From Myxococcota bacterium (GTDB lineage Bacteria; Myxococcota_A; UBA9160; UBA4427): a DNA stretch of 49,925 nt. This document shows, piece by piece, positions 1-8,599 of this stretch. The stretch covers positions 1 through 49,925 of the forward strand of contig JAPYTP010000017.1 in NCBI GenBank assembly GCA_029941885.1, in the 5' to 3' direction. The notes under the pieces are model-generated. The model saw only the letters and a list, made by a program, of their open reading frames with translations, searched no databases and was not told the DNA's origin. Within the stretch, counting starts at the first letter, position 1, and every line of letters starts with the position of its first letter. The position numbers and the translations under genes were made by a program.

Positions 1-2
1 TG

Positions 3-857
3 AGGACCGCCGTCTATTTCTGGGTGGGATCCGAAGGCCCGTGGCGGGACGGTCCGGGGCCCAGTGAATTCCGAAAATTCTCGTCTCGGACTCGCGAAGA
101 GACGAAGGTCAATCGGATTCTCGCATGGCTGTCGATCCCGGATCCGGAGCAGCGCCCTCGTCTGATCATGTCCTGGTTCCATGGTGCCGATCATGCCTCC
201 CACGTCTCGGGACCGGAGTCTGCCGAAGTGACCGAATCCCTCAAGCCCCAGGATCATCAGATCGCTCGGCTGGTTCGGGAGATGGAGGCGCGTGGGCTGT
301 TCGAAACCACGACGCTCATCTTCGTGTCTGATCACGGCATGGTCGAGGCTCCGAGGCGCCTGAATCTGGCGAAGGAACTCCGCGGCGCCGGGCTGCGCCT
401 GCGCGTCCTGGGGATCGGGGGCTTTGCGACCGTAGTCTTCGACAAGGGCGCGAAGACCGCCGAGGCGCTCGGCCGGGCGGTCTCGGTCGCGCGGGCGGCG
501 GGGCTCGAGGCCTGGCCGCGAGAGGATGCGCCGAGCGATTGGCATGTCGACGATCGCCGGTTCGGAGACATCGTCGTGCGAGCGCCGGTCGGTCTCGCGA
601 TCGTCGGTCGCTCGACCCAGCTCGATGGTTTCCACGGCTACGATGCGCAGGAGCCGTCGATGGCGGGTCTGCTCCTGGCGCGGGGCCGGGGCGTGAATCC
701 CGGAACGAAGCTCGGGTGGGTCTCGGGGCTGGCGATCGCCCCGACCGTGCTGAGTTTGCTCGGGCTGCCGATTCCCGAGCAGATGAAGGAAGCGCCCATC
801 ACCGGGCTGTTGGCAGGCATCGATCGAGCGGCCAAGGCCGCGGGAGCACCACAGTGA
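3..857 (+). CDS. alkaline-phosphatase-superfamily phosphodiesterase (ENPP type), 5' end outside window
   Basis: The frame is open to the left edge, where it reads RTAVYFWVGSEG, a segment typical of nucleotide pyrophosphatase/phosphodiesterase (type I) proteins, so the gene begins before the window. About 284 residues remain. Metal-site motifs seen in order are HGADHASH (Asp and His ligands), FVSDHGM (Asp-His pair) and FHGYD (last His). The N-terminal part, with the Thr/Ser nucleophile and first Asp, is missing here. Family members hydrolyse phosphodiester or phosphomonoester bonds outside the cytoplasm; the substrate cannot be told. The stop overlaps the GTG start of the next gene by 4 bp, so the two are probably translationally coupled. 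The superfamily is sure; the exact subgroup is less so. Confidence 0.8.
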   Translation, partial: RTAVYFWVGSEGPWRDGPGPSEFRKFSSRTREETKVNRILAWLSIPDPEQRPRLIMSWFHGADHASHVSGPESAEVTESLKPQDHQIARLVREMEARGLFETTTLIFVSDHGMVEAPRRLNLAKELRGAGLRLRVLGIGGFATVVFDKGAKTAEALGRAVSVARAAGLEAWPREDAPSDWHVDDRRFGDIVVRAPVGLAIVGRSTQLDGFHGYDAQEPSMAGLLLARGRGVNPGTKLGWVSGLAIAPTVLSLLGLPIPEQMKEAPITGLLAGIDRAAKAAGAPQ

Positions 858-1585
858 GAGCGCTGGGCCGAGGCTGGAAACGGATTGTCGTGCAGATCGT
901 CGGAACCGGGCTCGCGGGCCTGGTCGCGTTCTCACCGAGTGGGGTCATTGCGGCGGAGGACGAACCGACCGGGAAGCTTCCGGAAACCTGGCACACGACC
1001 GCTCTCGTGCGCGGCAGCATGGGCGTCCGGGTGATCGACTACTGGTCGAAGGGTTCCAATATGAGGGCCCGCACCTTGATCGGAGGACATCCGATTACGA
1101 CGATCGTACGCGGGGATCGCTATGTGGTGCTCGATTCGCTCACAGGGCGTGGTCTGGACATTCGTCGATCGGCAGTGTCGATCGGTGGCGACGCGAAGCG
1201 CTTGCGGCCCTTCGGCTTCGAATTCGCCGATCTGATCCGAGATGGGGGGGAGAAGATCGAGGATATGAAGATCGGCACGATGGACGCCGAAATCTGGCGC
1301 GTCACCGACAAGCTCGGCCGGCGCAAGCTATGGGTGACTGCGAAGGAACCGCGGATTCCGCTTCGAGTCGAAACCTTCGACCGCGCGACTGCCGAGATCG
1401 TCAAGGTCGACTACTCGAATTGGGCCTTCGACCTCGACTTCGCCAATGACTTCTTCGCGACGCCGACTCGATTCGAAATCGAATCCTTCGAGTATGACGA
1501 TTACGTCGAAAAATCACTCCAGGGCGCAGCCAGCCCTCTGCCGATCCTCTACCGGGATCTCTTGCACGGCAACCCGCCTCGCTGA
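854..1585 (+). CDS. secreted LolA-like (lipoprotein-sorting fold) protein
   Basis: A 243-residue protein from a GTG that overlaps the previous stop (GTGA). The first ~32 residues form a basic, then hydrophobic signal peptide ending near VIAAED. The mature part is a string of short beta strands typical of LolA/LolB-like barrels, ending with PTRFEIESFEYDDY. This resembles periplasmic outer-membrane lipoprotein-sorting relatives that accompany RND exporters, and a second LolA-like gene and an RND gene follow downstream. No lipobox cysteine is visible, so it is probably soluble in the periplasm. A role in carrying a lipid or lipoprotein is inferred from fold and neighbours. The start is well supported by the overlap and the signal peptide. 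Confidence 0.6.
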   Translation: MRALGRGWKRIVVQIVGTGLAGLVAFSPSGVIAAEDEPTGKLPETWHTTALVRGSMGVRVIDYWSKGSNMRARTLIGGHPITTIVRGDRYVVLDSLTGRGLDIRRSAVSIGGDAKRLRPFGFEFADLIRDGGEKIEDMKIGTMDAEIWRVTDKLGRRKLWVTAKEPRIPLRVETFDRATAEIVKVDYSNWAFDLDFANDFFATPTRFEIESFEYDDYVEKSLQGAASPLPILYRDLLHGNPPR

Positions 1586-1818
1586 CGCGCGAACAGGCCG
1601 GGCCCACCCCGACCCGCATTCAGGTTGGGCCGGAAGCTTCCCGATTCGTCCACAAAACAGCTGATTCGCCATCAACTTTGCCTCCCAATCGTTCGATTCG
1701 ACTCTAACGGAGTCGGAGTCGGGCCGTTTCGCGCGTGCGAGGTCGACGACGACGGACGATTGCGGGAGCCTCTGCCCGGGGTGGTGAGAGACTCCCAGAC
1801 ACGGGCCACGACACCGAA

Positions 1819-2736
1819 ATGATCAACCCACACACACACGCGAATCGAGTGCTTCGCTCGGCCCCTCGTGCGCTCTCGGCACGGGTTGCGGTCGCGCTCG
1901 TCGCGCTCTCGGTCAGCACACTTGGTTTCGCCGCGAACTCGGCGATCGCCGCGGAGCCGCGAGCCCGAGACGCAGCGCCAGTCGCTCCCGGCCCGAATGC
2001 GACCCTGGCCGAGATCGAAGCCTGTGTGACCCGGAATCTGCCGGACGCGGCGGGGGTGATCGACTTCAGCGTTGAGGCCGTCGATCGGACCGGTGTCGTG
2101 ACAGCCTCCAGAGCCGAGATTCGTTGGCGCAACGGTGATTCCGAACTGACACAGATCCTGCTGCGGATATCCGAACCGGCGAAGACCGCCGGAACGGCGC
2201 TCTTGATCGTCGATCGAGAATCCGATCAGCCCGAGTTCTATCTACGATTGCCAGCACTCGCGAAGGTCAAGCGCGTGCGCTCGAAGCGCCTGCGTGGGCC
2301 CGTCCTCGGGACCGACTTCAGCTATGAGGATCTCGACCGGCTGCGTGATCCCCTCGACAAGGCGGAGCTCGAGCTCGTCGGGGTCTCACAGGTTGCGGGC
2401 CGAGCCGCCTGGCTTCTCGAAGCCTTGCCCGCGGCCAAGGACGGATCGGAGTACACCCGCGTGCTCACCTACGTGGATCAGGACTCCTGTCTGCCGATCC
2501 AGATCGACCTCTTCGAGGAAGACGATCGGCTTCGGAAGCGACTCCACGCGCCCCACGAGGAGATCCGAAGGGTCGGCTCTACCCACCTGCCGCATGTGTT
2601 CGTGATGGAAGATCTTCGTCGAGAGACACATACGGTCATTCGCATCGAGCGTTTCGACTCGAGCGAAGACCTGCCGGCCGCCCAGTTTACGAAGAGTGCG
2701 CTCCAGACTCCCTCGCCCGCGGCAGTCGCGCACTGA
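1819..2736 (+). CDS. outer-membrane lipoprotein-sorting protein, LolA_like family
   Basis: A 305-residue protein. The ATG at 1819 was chosen because an N-terminal signal peptide follows (RVAVALVALSVSTLGFA, cleaved near AIAAEP); the frame stays open upstream to 1735 but that part looks non-coding. The core carries the family signature FYLRLPALAKVKRVRSKR followed by GPVLGTDFSYEDL, found in periplasmic LolA_like proteins encoded beside MMPL/RND transporters. Unlike true LolA it is not next to lolCDE. It most likely hands a hydrophobic substrate to or from the RND pump encoded 46 bp downstream. The family is a confident call; the cargo is unknown. Confidence 0.75.
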   Translation: MINPHTHANRVLRSAPRALSARVAVALVALSVSTLGFAANSAIAAEPRARDAAPVAPGPNATLAEIEACVTRNLPDAAGVIDFSVEAVDRTGVVTASRAEIRWRNGDSELTQILLRISEPAKTAGTALLIVDRESDQPEFYLRLPALAKVKRVRSKRLRGPVLGTDFSYEDLDRLRDPLDKAELELVGVSQVAGRAAWLLEALPAAKDGSEYTRVLTYVDQDSCLPIQIDLFEEDDRLRKRLHAPHEEIRRVGSTHLPHVFVMEDLRRETHTVIRIERFDSSEDLPAAQFTKSALQTPSPAAVAH

Positions 2737-2782
2737 GCGCCGACCCTCACTCGGTAACCAGACGATCGCTCGGAGATGTGGA

Positions 2783-5059
2783 TTGAACCGATCCGAACGT
2801 TTCGCTGAAGGAATCCTCGCACATCGCGGCGGGGTCGCAGCGGTGTTGGTCATACTGACGCTGGTCGCGTTGGCGGGGATCTTCGATCCGATCCGAGGCG
2901 TCCCGCGAATCCGGATCGATCCATCGCTCAACGAGATGCTCCCGGAGGACGATCCCGCGCGCCTCTTCTACGAAGAGCTGCTCGATCGTTTCGGGAGCGA
3001 CGACGTCGTGGTCATCGCCCTCCGATCCGAGACGTTATTCACTCCCCACGGACTCGAGACGGTCACGCGAACGACAGAAGCCCTGGCTCGGGTCGACGGT
3101 GTGCATCATGTCGAAGGTCTGTCGACCGCGATTCGGATGCGTTCACAGGACGGAGATCTCGAGATCGCGGGCTATCTCGAATCGGGAATTCGGACGCAGG
3201 CGATGGCGGACGAATTGCGTCGGGAAGTCGTTACCGATCCCCTGCGAGCGGGGAGTCTGGTTTCCCGCGACGGCTTGGCGACGGCGATTCTCGTCACCTT
3301 CGATCGCATGCCCGAAGACCAGTTCCTGGCGAGGGGAGTCGATCTCGAAGTGCTCGCGGTGGCGCGCGAGTCTGCGCCCGAGATGTCGGTGGTGATGGCC
3401 GGGACTCCATATATCAAGGCCGAGGTCGGTCGGATCTTGACCCTGGAACTCACGGTCATGGTCCCGATCGTGTTCGGGCTCATGTGCGCACTCTCTTGTG
3501 CCTTCTTTCGGAGCCTGCGGATGGGTCTGGTCCCGATCGCTGCGGTCGGGGTCGGAATGATCTGGACCGTAGGGGTCATGGGTTGGGTCGGGCACGACCT
3601 GAATATCGTAACCACCCTGATCCCCCCTCTCGTGTTGGCCCTGGGTTTCGCCTACGCGACCCACGTCGTTGCGAGCTTCGGTCACACGAGCACGGGTTCG
3701 CGTGTCGAGACGGCACGGAGCGCGTTGGCCCACGTCGCGTTCCCCGTGACCTTCACCGCGCTGACGACCGCGGCCGGGTTTCTGTCGCTTACGAGCAGTG
3801 GCCTCGAGGTGATTCGCGGTTTCGGGATCTTTGCCGCCGTGAGTACCGTGGCGACGCTGCTCGCGGCTCTCACATTGGTCCCGCTCCTGCTCGCACGTGG
3901 GCGGGATGCGGATGACGCGATGACATCGCGATCGACATCCTGGCTCGACGAGCGTTTCGAGGCCCTCGCGGCCTTCGATGCCAGGCACGCCACGCCGATT
4001 CTCGTCGGGGCGGGCATTCTCAGCGTATTGGCGTTGGGCGCCGCGACGCGGATCGAAGTGAATCTGCCCGTGATCGAGAATTTCGGTCGGGAGACGCCGA
4101 TTCGGAAGGCGTACGAGGAGGTGGACCGGCTCTTCGGGGGGGCAAACCAATTCTACGTGATGTTGCGGGCGAAGGAGGCCGGGGCCTTCGAACGTCCGGA
4201 GTGGTTGCACGAAGTGGCGGCGCTGCAGGATTGGCTCGTGCTCCAGCCGGAAATCGGGGGAACGACGTCGGTCGTCCAATATCTCGAGGTGTTGAACGAG
4301 GCACTGGGTCCCGAGGCGGCCCCGACACGTCGGATTCCAGACAGCGAAAATCTGATCGCCCAACTGCTGCTCTTCGGTGCGAATGAGGAACTCGATGTCC
4401 TGCTCGACCGCGCCCACCAGGTGATCACGATTCTCGTCCGTTCGACGGCGACGGAGACGCGCGAATTCGATCTGCTGGCCCGCAGAATCGACGCGCGGCT
4501 CGGCGATCTTCCGGATGGGATCGAGGGCTACACGACCGGAAACGCGATCCTGCTCACCCGAGCGGCGGACCGGATCGCGCGGGGGCAGGCGATCAGCCTG
4601 CTCCTGGCGGGGGGGATGATCGGCTTCCTGCTCGTGCTGTACTTCCGATCGCTGCGCCTCGGACTCTATGCGCTCGCGCCGAACCTCTTGCCGGTATTGC
4701 TCTATTTCGGACTGCTGGGGGCAACGGGAACGACGCTTAACAACTCGACAGCCTTGATGGGCTCGATCGTGCTCGGAATCGCGGTCGACGACACGTTGCA
4801 TCTACTGGTCGAGTATCGACGCGGGCTGCGGGAGAACGGAGATCCCGAGGCCGCTCTCCGGGGCGCTCTGATCCACGTCGGTCGCGCGATCACATGCACG
4901 ACCCTGGCCGTCTGTCTCGGGCTGCTGGTGGTGGGCGGGAGTGCGCTCCTCAACCAGGCGGAGTTCGGCCTGTTGGGGGCCGCGACCCTGGCCATCGCGT
5001 GGCTGGTCGACGTGACGGTGACTCCGGCGCTCTGCCTTCGCCTGATCCGGACGGGGTAG
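2783..5059 (+). CDS. MMPL/RND-superfamily transporter with sterol-sensing-like membrane core
   Basis: A 758-residue protein from TTG 2783, which has GGAG a few bases upstream; the longer frame from 2696 runs back into the previous gene. The layout is the RND duplication: one N-terminal helix (VLVILTLVALAGIF), a periplasmic loop, five helices (~residues 210-380), then a second helix, a second large loop and five more helices, making 12 in all. The motif GIAVDDTLHLLVEY in the second half is a typical RND/MMPL helix-4 signature. Relatives export lipids such as hopanoids or mycolate-like molecules and work with LolA_like periplasmic partners, as encoded just upstream. No membrane-fusion or TolC gene is adjacent. 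The substrate is not identifiable. Confidence 0.85.
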   Translation: MNRSERFAEGILAHRGGVAAVLVILTLVALAGIFDPIRGVPRIRIDPSLNEMLPEDDPARLFYEELLDRFGSDDVVVIALRSETLFTPHGLETVTRTTEALARVDGVHHVEGLSTAIRMRSQDGDLEIAGYLESGIRTQAMADELRREVVTDPLRAGSLVSRDGLATAILVTFDRMPEDQFLARGVDLEVLAVARESAPEMSVVMAGTPYIKAEVGRILTLELTVMVPIVFGLMCALSCAFFRSLRMGLVPIAAVGVGMIWTVGVMGWVGHDLNIVTTLIPPLVLALGFAYATHVVASFGHTSTGSRVETARSALAHVAFPVTFTALTTAAGFLSLTSSGLEVIRGFGIFAAVSTVATLLAALTLVPLLLARGRDADDAMTSRSTSWLDERFEALAAFDARHATPILVGAGILSVLALGAATRIEVNLPVIENFGRETPIRKAYEEVDRLFGGANQFYVMLRAKEAGAFERPEWLHEVAALQDWLVLQPEIGGTTSVVQYLEVLNEALGPEAAPTRRIPDSENLIAQLLLFGANEELDVLLDRAHQVITILVRSTATETREFDLLARRIDARLGDLPDGIEGYTTGNAILLTRAADRIARGQAISLLLAGGMIGFLLVLYFRSLRLGLYALAPNLLPVLLYFGLLGATGTTLNNSTALMGSIVLGIAVDDTLHLLVEYRRGLRENGDPEAALRGALIHVGRAITCTTLAVCLGLLVVGGSALLNQAEFGLLGAATLAIAWLVDVTVTPALCLRLIRTG

Positions 5060-5116
5060 CAGCGCCGCGCGGATGGGCTCGGACGGACGGTCCGTGTGGC
5101 ACTCGCTACCGGTGCT

Positions 5117-6232
5117 CTAGCTGTTCACCCAGGTGATATTCGCGTCCGCGACAGGCGGACTGTTCACCGCGAGCATCGCGACCTTGCGCACGACTTTCCC
5201 CGTGATCCGCCTGAACGCCTGACTCGAAGGCGAGTCGGGTTGGCTCACGACGATCGGCCTGCCGGCATCGCCGTCCTCGGCGATGCGTGGGTCGATCGGG
5301 ACTTCGCCCAGGAAGTCGACCCCGAGTTCCTTGGCGACGCGCTCGCCTCCGCCCTGACCGAAGATGTAGTACTGCTTGTCCGGCGCGTCGGGTGGTGTGA
5401 AGAAGGACATGTTCTCGACGATGCCGAGAATCGGTACGCCGACCTTCTCGAACATCTGCAGACCCTTGCGCGCATCGATCAACGAGAGATTGTTGGCGGT
5501 CGTGACGATCACCGCCCCGGAGAGCGGTGCCATCTGCGTGAGGGTGAGAGCCGCGTCGCCGGTGCCGGGGGGCATGTCGACGATGAGGTAGTCGAGTTCA
5601 CCCCATCGGACATCGGTCAGGAACTGCTTGACCAGTCCATGCACCATCGGTCCGCGCCAGATGACCGGTGAATCGTCGGTCATGAAAAAGGCCATCGACA
5701 TGAGCTTCATGCCCTGTCCTACGATCGGCATGATCTTGCGATCGGGGGTCGTATCGGGGCGGCCGTGAACGCCGGCGAGCAACGAGAGCGAGGGGCCGTA
5801 GACATCGGCATCGAGAATGCCGACCTGCGCGCCCTCGTCGCGCAGCGTGATCGCCAGGTTGATTGCGGTCGTGCTCTTGCCGACGCCGCCCTTTCCGGAG
5901 GCGACGGCGATGATGTTCTTCACGCCGGGGAGATCGACGGTCTGCTGACCTTCGCCGCCCCCCGTGCGAGAGGCCTGGCGCGTGTTGGCGGTCATCGTGA
6001 CCGCCACGTCGTCCACGCCGTCGAGGGCTTGTACGCGCTCTGTCGCGGCGCGCTCGAACTCTGCCTTGACCGGGCAGGCCGGCGTCGTCAATTCGATCGA
6101 GAAGGCGACGCCGGTGCCGTCGATCTTCAGGTCCTTGACGAAGCCGAGATCGACGATGCTCTTCTGAAAGTCGGGGTCGATGATGGGGCGGAGCGCGTCG
6201 AGCACCTGGCTCGCGCTAACGGAGTCGGCCAT
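5117..6232 (-). CDS. apbC: Mrp/ApbC-family iron-sulfur carrier ATPase
   Basis: A 371-residue P-loop ATPase of the Mrp/NBP35 group. An N-terminal MIP18/DUF59 domain (~1-80, DPDFQKSIVDLGFVKDL) is followed by the deviant Walker A GKGGVGKST (113-121), DADVYGPS, and MPPGTGD (~220-226). Family members carry or insert Fe-S clusters in the cytoplasm. The C-terminal segment that normally holds a CPxC cluster-binding pair reads ENMSFFTPPDAPD (~273-285) and has no cysteines, so this copy may not bind a bridging cluster in the usual way. It is transcribed toward the RND gene and looks monocistronic. The 269-bp divergent gap upstream (6233-6501) holds its promoter, but I see no clear box there. Confidence 0.92.
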   Translation of the reverse strand: MADSVSASQVLDALRPIIDPDFQKSIVDLGFVKDLKIDGTGVAFSIELTTPACPVKAEFERAATERVQALDGVDDVAVTMTANTRQASRTGGGEGQQTVDLPGVKNIIAVASGKGGVGKSTTAINLAITLRDEGAQVGILDADVYGPSLSLLAGVHGRPDTTPDRKIMPIVGQGMKLMSMAFFMTDDSPVIWRGPMVHGLVKQFLTDVRWGELDYLIVDMPPGTGDAALTLTQMAPLSGAVIVTTANNLSLIDARKGLQMFEKVGVPILGIVENMSFFTPPDAPDKQYYIFGQGGGERVAKELGVDFLGEVPIDPRIAEDGDAGRPIVVSQPDSPSSQAFRRITGKVVRKVAMLAVNSPPVADANITWVNS

Positions 6233-6501
6233 GGGAGGGGATCCTCTTTTTCGGTTCGGGAGAGCGAGCGGGCGGAATGCGTCCGGGGGCTGTCGGCTGG
6301 CCTCGCGGAGGCTCAGGAGGGTGGACCAGGCGGACGTCTGAACGCGCGTGGATCCTAGCAGTTCCTCGCCCGGACCGGAGCAGCTTCGAGGACGCGCCCA
6401 CTACGGACCCGGCCATGGCGCAGCTACAGTGGCCCGCGCGCCGCGGTGTGGTCCGGCCGGGGACGCCCGAAGGGCAACGCGGAGAAAGCGAGTAGCCAGC
6501 C

Positions 6502-7566
6502 GTGAGCAACTACGACGAAGCGCTCGAACGCTTTCACCTCGTGGATCTCGAATATGCGGGCGGACTCGCCAACCACGGCCCGATGGGCGCGGAGGCGCTC
6601 GAGAGCCTGGGTCATCAGGCGATGATTCCGGCCTTCGTCGGCCTCTATGTACCTCGATTGCTGCCCCTCGAAATCGGCCGGGTCCTTTCCGAGGCGGAGG
6701 CCGGTGCCTCGCTGGGCGATCCTTCGCGGAGAGGCGACTTCGTTGCGACGTACGCGGCGCGGGTCAGGGAGGGAGATTGGCGAGCGGTGGTGGCCAGCGA
6801 GATCTCACAGCTGATGCCCGGGCTTTTCGCCGGCGCCGGGCACGGGCTGCTTCGCGTGGCGCACGCGGTGCGGGCATTGGAGCGAGAGGACAGCGATCTG
6901 CGTCGCCGCGAATTGGCGCATGGACTCGCCTACTGGGCCGCGCGCTTCCAGACTCTCCCAGGGCTCCCGGGCAGTCGCAGCGCAGCGAACCCGATCGAAC
7001 TCGGCGCCGCCCTCGCCGAGTGGCCCCTTGTCGGCGAAGTCGAGTCTCGGGTCGGCTTCTTCCATCGCGCCGTCGGTCGGCTCGAAAACTTTCGCGAATT
7101 CACAAGGATGATCGAAGCGGTTCCGCTCCCGACGACCGACTCGCTCGAAGCGTATCTTGACGAACTCTGTCGCACGTCGGCGATGCTCTATGTGAATCAG
7201 CCCCAGGCGCGGATCGCCTACGTTCATGGTCTGACGATTCCGAGCGCCCTGCGCTTCCTGCTTCCCTACCTGATGGAGTCCGAAGCCGGTCTGGCGGCGG
7301 CGCACGCGCTTGCGGCGCTCGGCGCGCTGCATTCGATGTACGGGGATCCGATTGCGATGCCGGAGATCGATGAAGAGGTCATCCGTGTGTCGCAGGATTG
7401 GGACGAGATCCGCTATCACGCGGCACGCTCCATCCAGGAACATTCGATCAAGATGACCGAGGCCTGCTGGCGCGAAGATCGGCGCGCGCCGGATCCGATC
7501 TTTCGTCGCGCGGCTGCGGACGCCGCACTCAGGATCGACGGGCGGGGTCAGGCGTCGACCTGCTGA
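6502..7566 (+). CDS. questin oxidase-like protein (DUF4243 family)
   Basis: A 354-residue cytoplasmic protein with a GTG start. Features recalled for the questin oxidase/AflY-like family are present: ANHGPMGAEALESLGHQ near residue 25, GAGHGLLRVAHAVRAL near 115, and ELAHGLAYWAARFQ near 135, followed by a helical second half. Fungal members are cofactor-poor Baeyer-Villiger-type oxygenases that open anthraquinone rings; bacterial homologues are mostly unstudied. No polyketide or quinone genes are adjacent, so the substrate is open. It ends 6 bp from the convergent desaturase gene, and no terminator is visible in that gap. The family call is good; the reaction is inferred only. Confidence 0.75.
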   Translation: MSNYDEALERFHLVDLEYAGGLANHGPMGAEALESLGHQAMIPAFVGLYVPRLLPLEIGRVLSEAEAGASLGDPSRRGDFVATYAARVREGDWRAVVASEISQLMPGLFAGAGHGLLRVAHAVRALEREDSDLRRRELAHGLAYWAARFQTLPGLPGSRSAANPIELGAALAEWPLVGEVESRVGFFHRAVGRLENFREFTRMIEAVPLPTTDSLEAYLDELCRTSAMLYVNQPQARIAYVHGLTIPSALRFLLPYLMESEAGLAAAHALAALGALHSMYGDPIAMPEIDEEVIRVSQDWDEIRYHAARSIQEHSIKMTEACWREDRRAPDPIFRRAAADAALRIDGRGQASTC

Positions 7567-7573
7567 TCGGAGT

Positions 7574-8599
7574 TCAGGCCGCCACAGCCTCGTCCGGTGA
7601 AGTCGCTCGCGAAAGGACTTCCCGATAGCCGCCATCGGTGATCAGCGCCTTGTCGAGCAGGCCCCGTTTGCGCAAGAGCGCATGCATCTTGGGCAGGTTG
7701 TAGTGGGGCACCGTCATCAATAGATGATGCTCGAGGTGGAAGTTCACGAAATTTGGCGCGAAGAAGATTCGCTCCCACCAGGAGACGATCGTCGTGCGGG
7801 TGTTGCGCAGGGGATCGTTCGCAGGACCGGCCATCGCGTGCTCCGCGATGGAGCGGATCCGGATCGCCAGGCGAAACGTGGTCAGCAGCGCGATCAGCCA
7901 GAGCAGGTAGAGCTCGGGGCGACCGACGAGGGCGAGAATCCCCAGGATCACGCCATTCGTAGCAACGACCGGGATCAACTTGTGCCATCCGACATCGGGC
8001 TTCTGGCCGGGCGCGAGTCCCTGGTTTCGCTGGGTACGACGCGTACCGAGGCCGACGTCTCGTTTGAATGTTCCGACGAGCTGTTTCCAGCCGGTCTGTC
8101 CGCTCAGGTCCCGCCAGACTTTTCGTCTGAAGCTCTCCTTCGAGATCGGGAAGCGCAGGGTCAGCGAGAGATCGGGATCGGCCTCGGTCCCGGTCTTCGC
8201 GTGATGAACCAGGTGGTAGTTGCGGTAGGGAAGGACGTCGGACCAGGTCGGGTAGGCACCGAACCAGTTGCCAATCCGATCATTCCACACCCGATTCGAG
8301 AGGAAGGTGCGATGGGCCGCTTCGTGCATGACGATCGCACAACCGAGTTGACGCCCGCCGATCACGAAGAGTGCGAGCAGGATCGTAGCCGGGTTGGCGC
8401 TCCAGCCAACGAGCGCAAAAGCGCCGAACACGACCGCCCAGTTGACGATCAGCGTGGCGAAGCTGCGTCGATCATCGAGGGTGAGGATCTCGCGCAGTTC
8501 TTCCCGGCCAAACAGGCTCTTCCAGTGGGTGTCGCCGAGGATCGGCTCACCCGCGGCGAGGGCAGACTCGGAATCGTTCGGAGTCGTGGGAGCGGTCAT
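7574..8599 (-). CDS. membrane fatty acid desaturase
   Basis: A 341-residue membrane di-iron desaturase. The three histidine boxes are complete: HEAAH (92-96), HLVHH (129-133) and HLEHH (288-292), the last in FVNFHLEHHLLMTVPHYNLP. Hydrophobic pairs lie around 50-90 and 205-250. Enzymes of this class introduce double bonds into acyl chains or oxidise related lipids such as carotenoids, using electrons from ferredoxin or cytochrome b5; no electron donor is encoded nearby. The ATG at 8599 overlaps the stop of the PaaX-like gene (ATGA), so the two form an operon and the regulator probably controls this gene. Chain specificity cannot be judged. Confidence 0.9.
   Translation of the reverse strand: MTAPTTPNDSESALAAGEPILGDTHWKSLFGREELREILTLDDRRSFATLIVNWAVVFGAFALVGWSANPATILLALFVIGGRQLGCAIVMHEAAHRTFLSNRVWNDRIGNWFGAYPTWSDVLPYRNYHLVHHAKTGTEADPDLSLTLRFPISKESFRRKVWRDLSGQTGWKQLVGTFKRDVGLGTRRTQRNQGLAPGQKPDVGWHKLIPVVATNGVILGILALVGRPELYLLWLIALLTTFRLAIRIRSIAEHAMAGPANDPLRNTRTTIVSWWERIFFAPNFVNFHLEHHLLMTVPHYNLPKMHALLRKRGLLDKALITDGGYREVLSRATSPDEAVAA

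Noticed and set aside
1699..1715. CGACTC/GAGTCG hairpin before the second LolA-like gene
   Set aside because: Only six base pairs, no T-run and no clear promoter relation; likely chance.
3143..4801. Long open frame on the minus strand (552 codons)
   Set aside because: It lies antisense to the RND transporter and has a low-complexity Arg/Glu/His-rich composition typical of shadow frames in GC-rich DNA.
5083..5095. ACGGAC-G-GTCCGT between the RND and apbC genes as a terminator
   Set aside because: The stem is only six pairs and no T-run follows on either strand.
6348..7160. Plus-strand frame overlapping the questin-oxidase-like gene
   Set aside because: It is Arg-rich shadow coding; the frame at 6502 has the family motifs.
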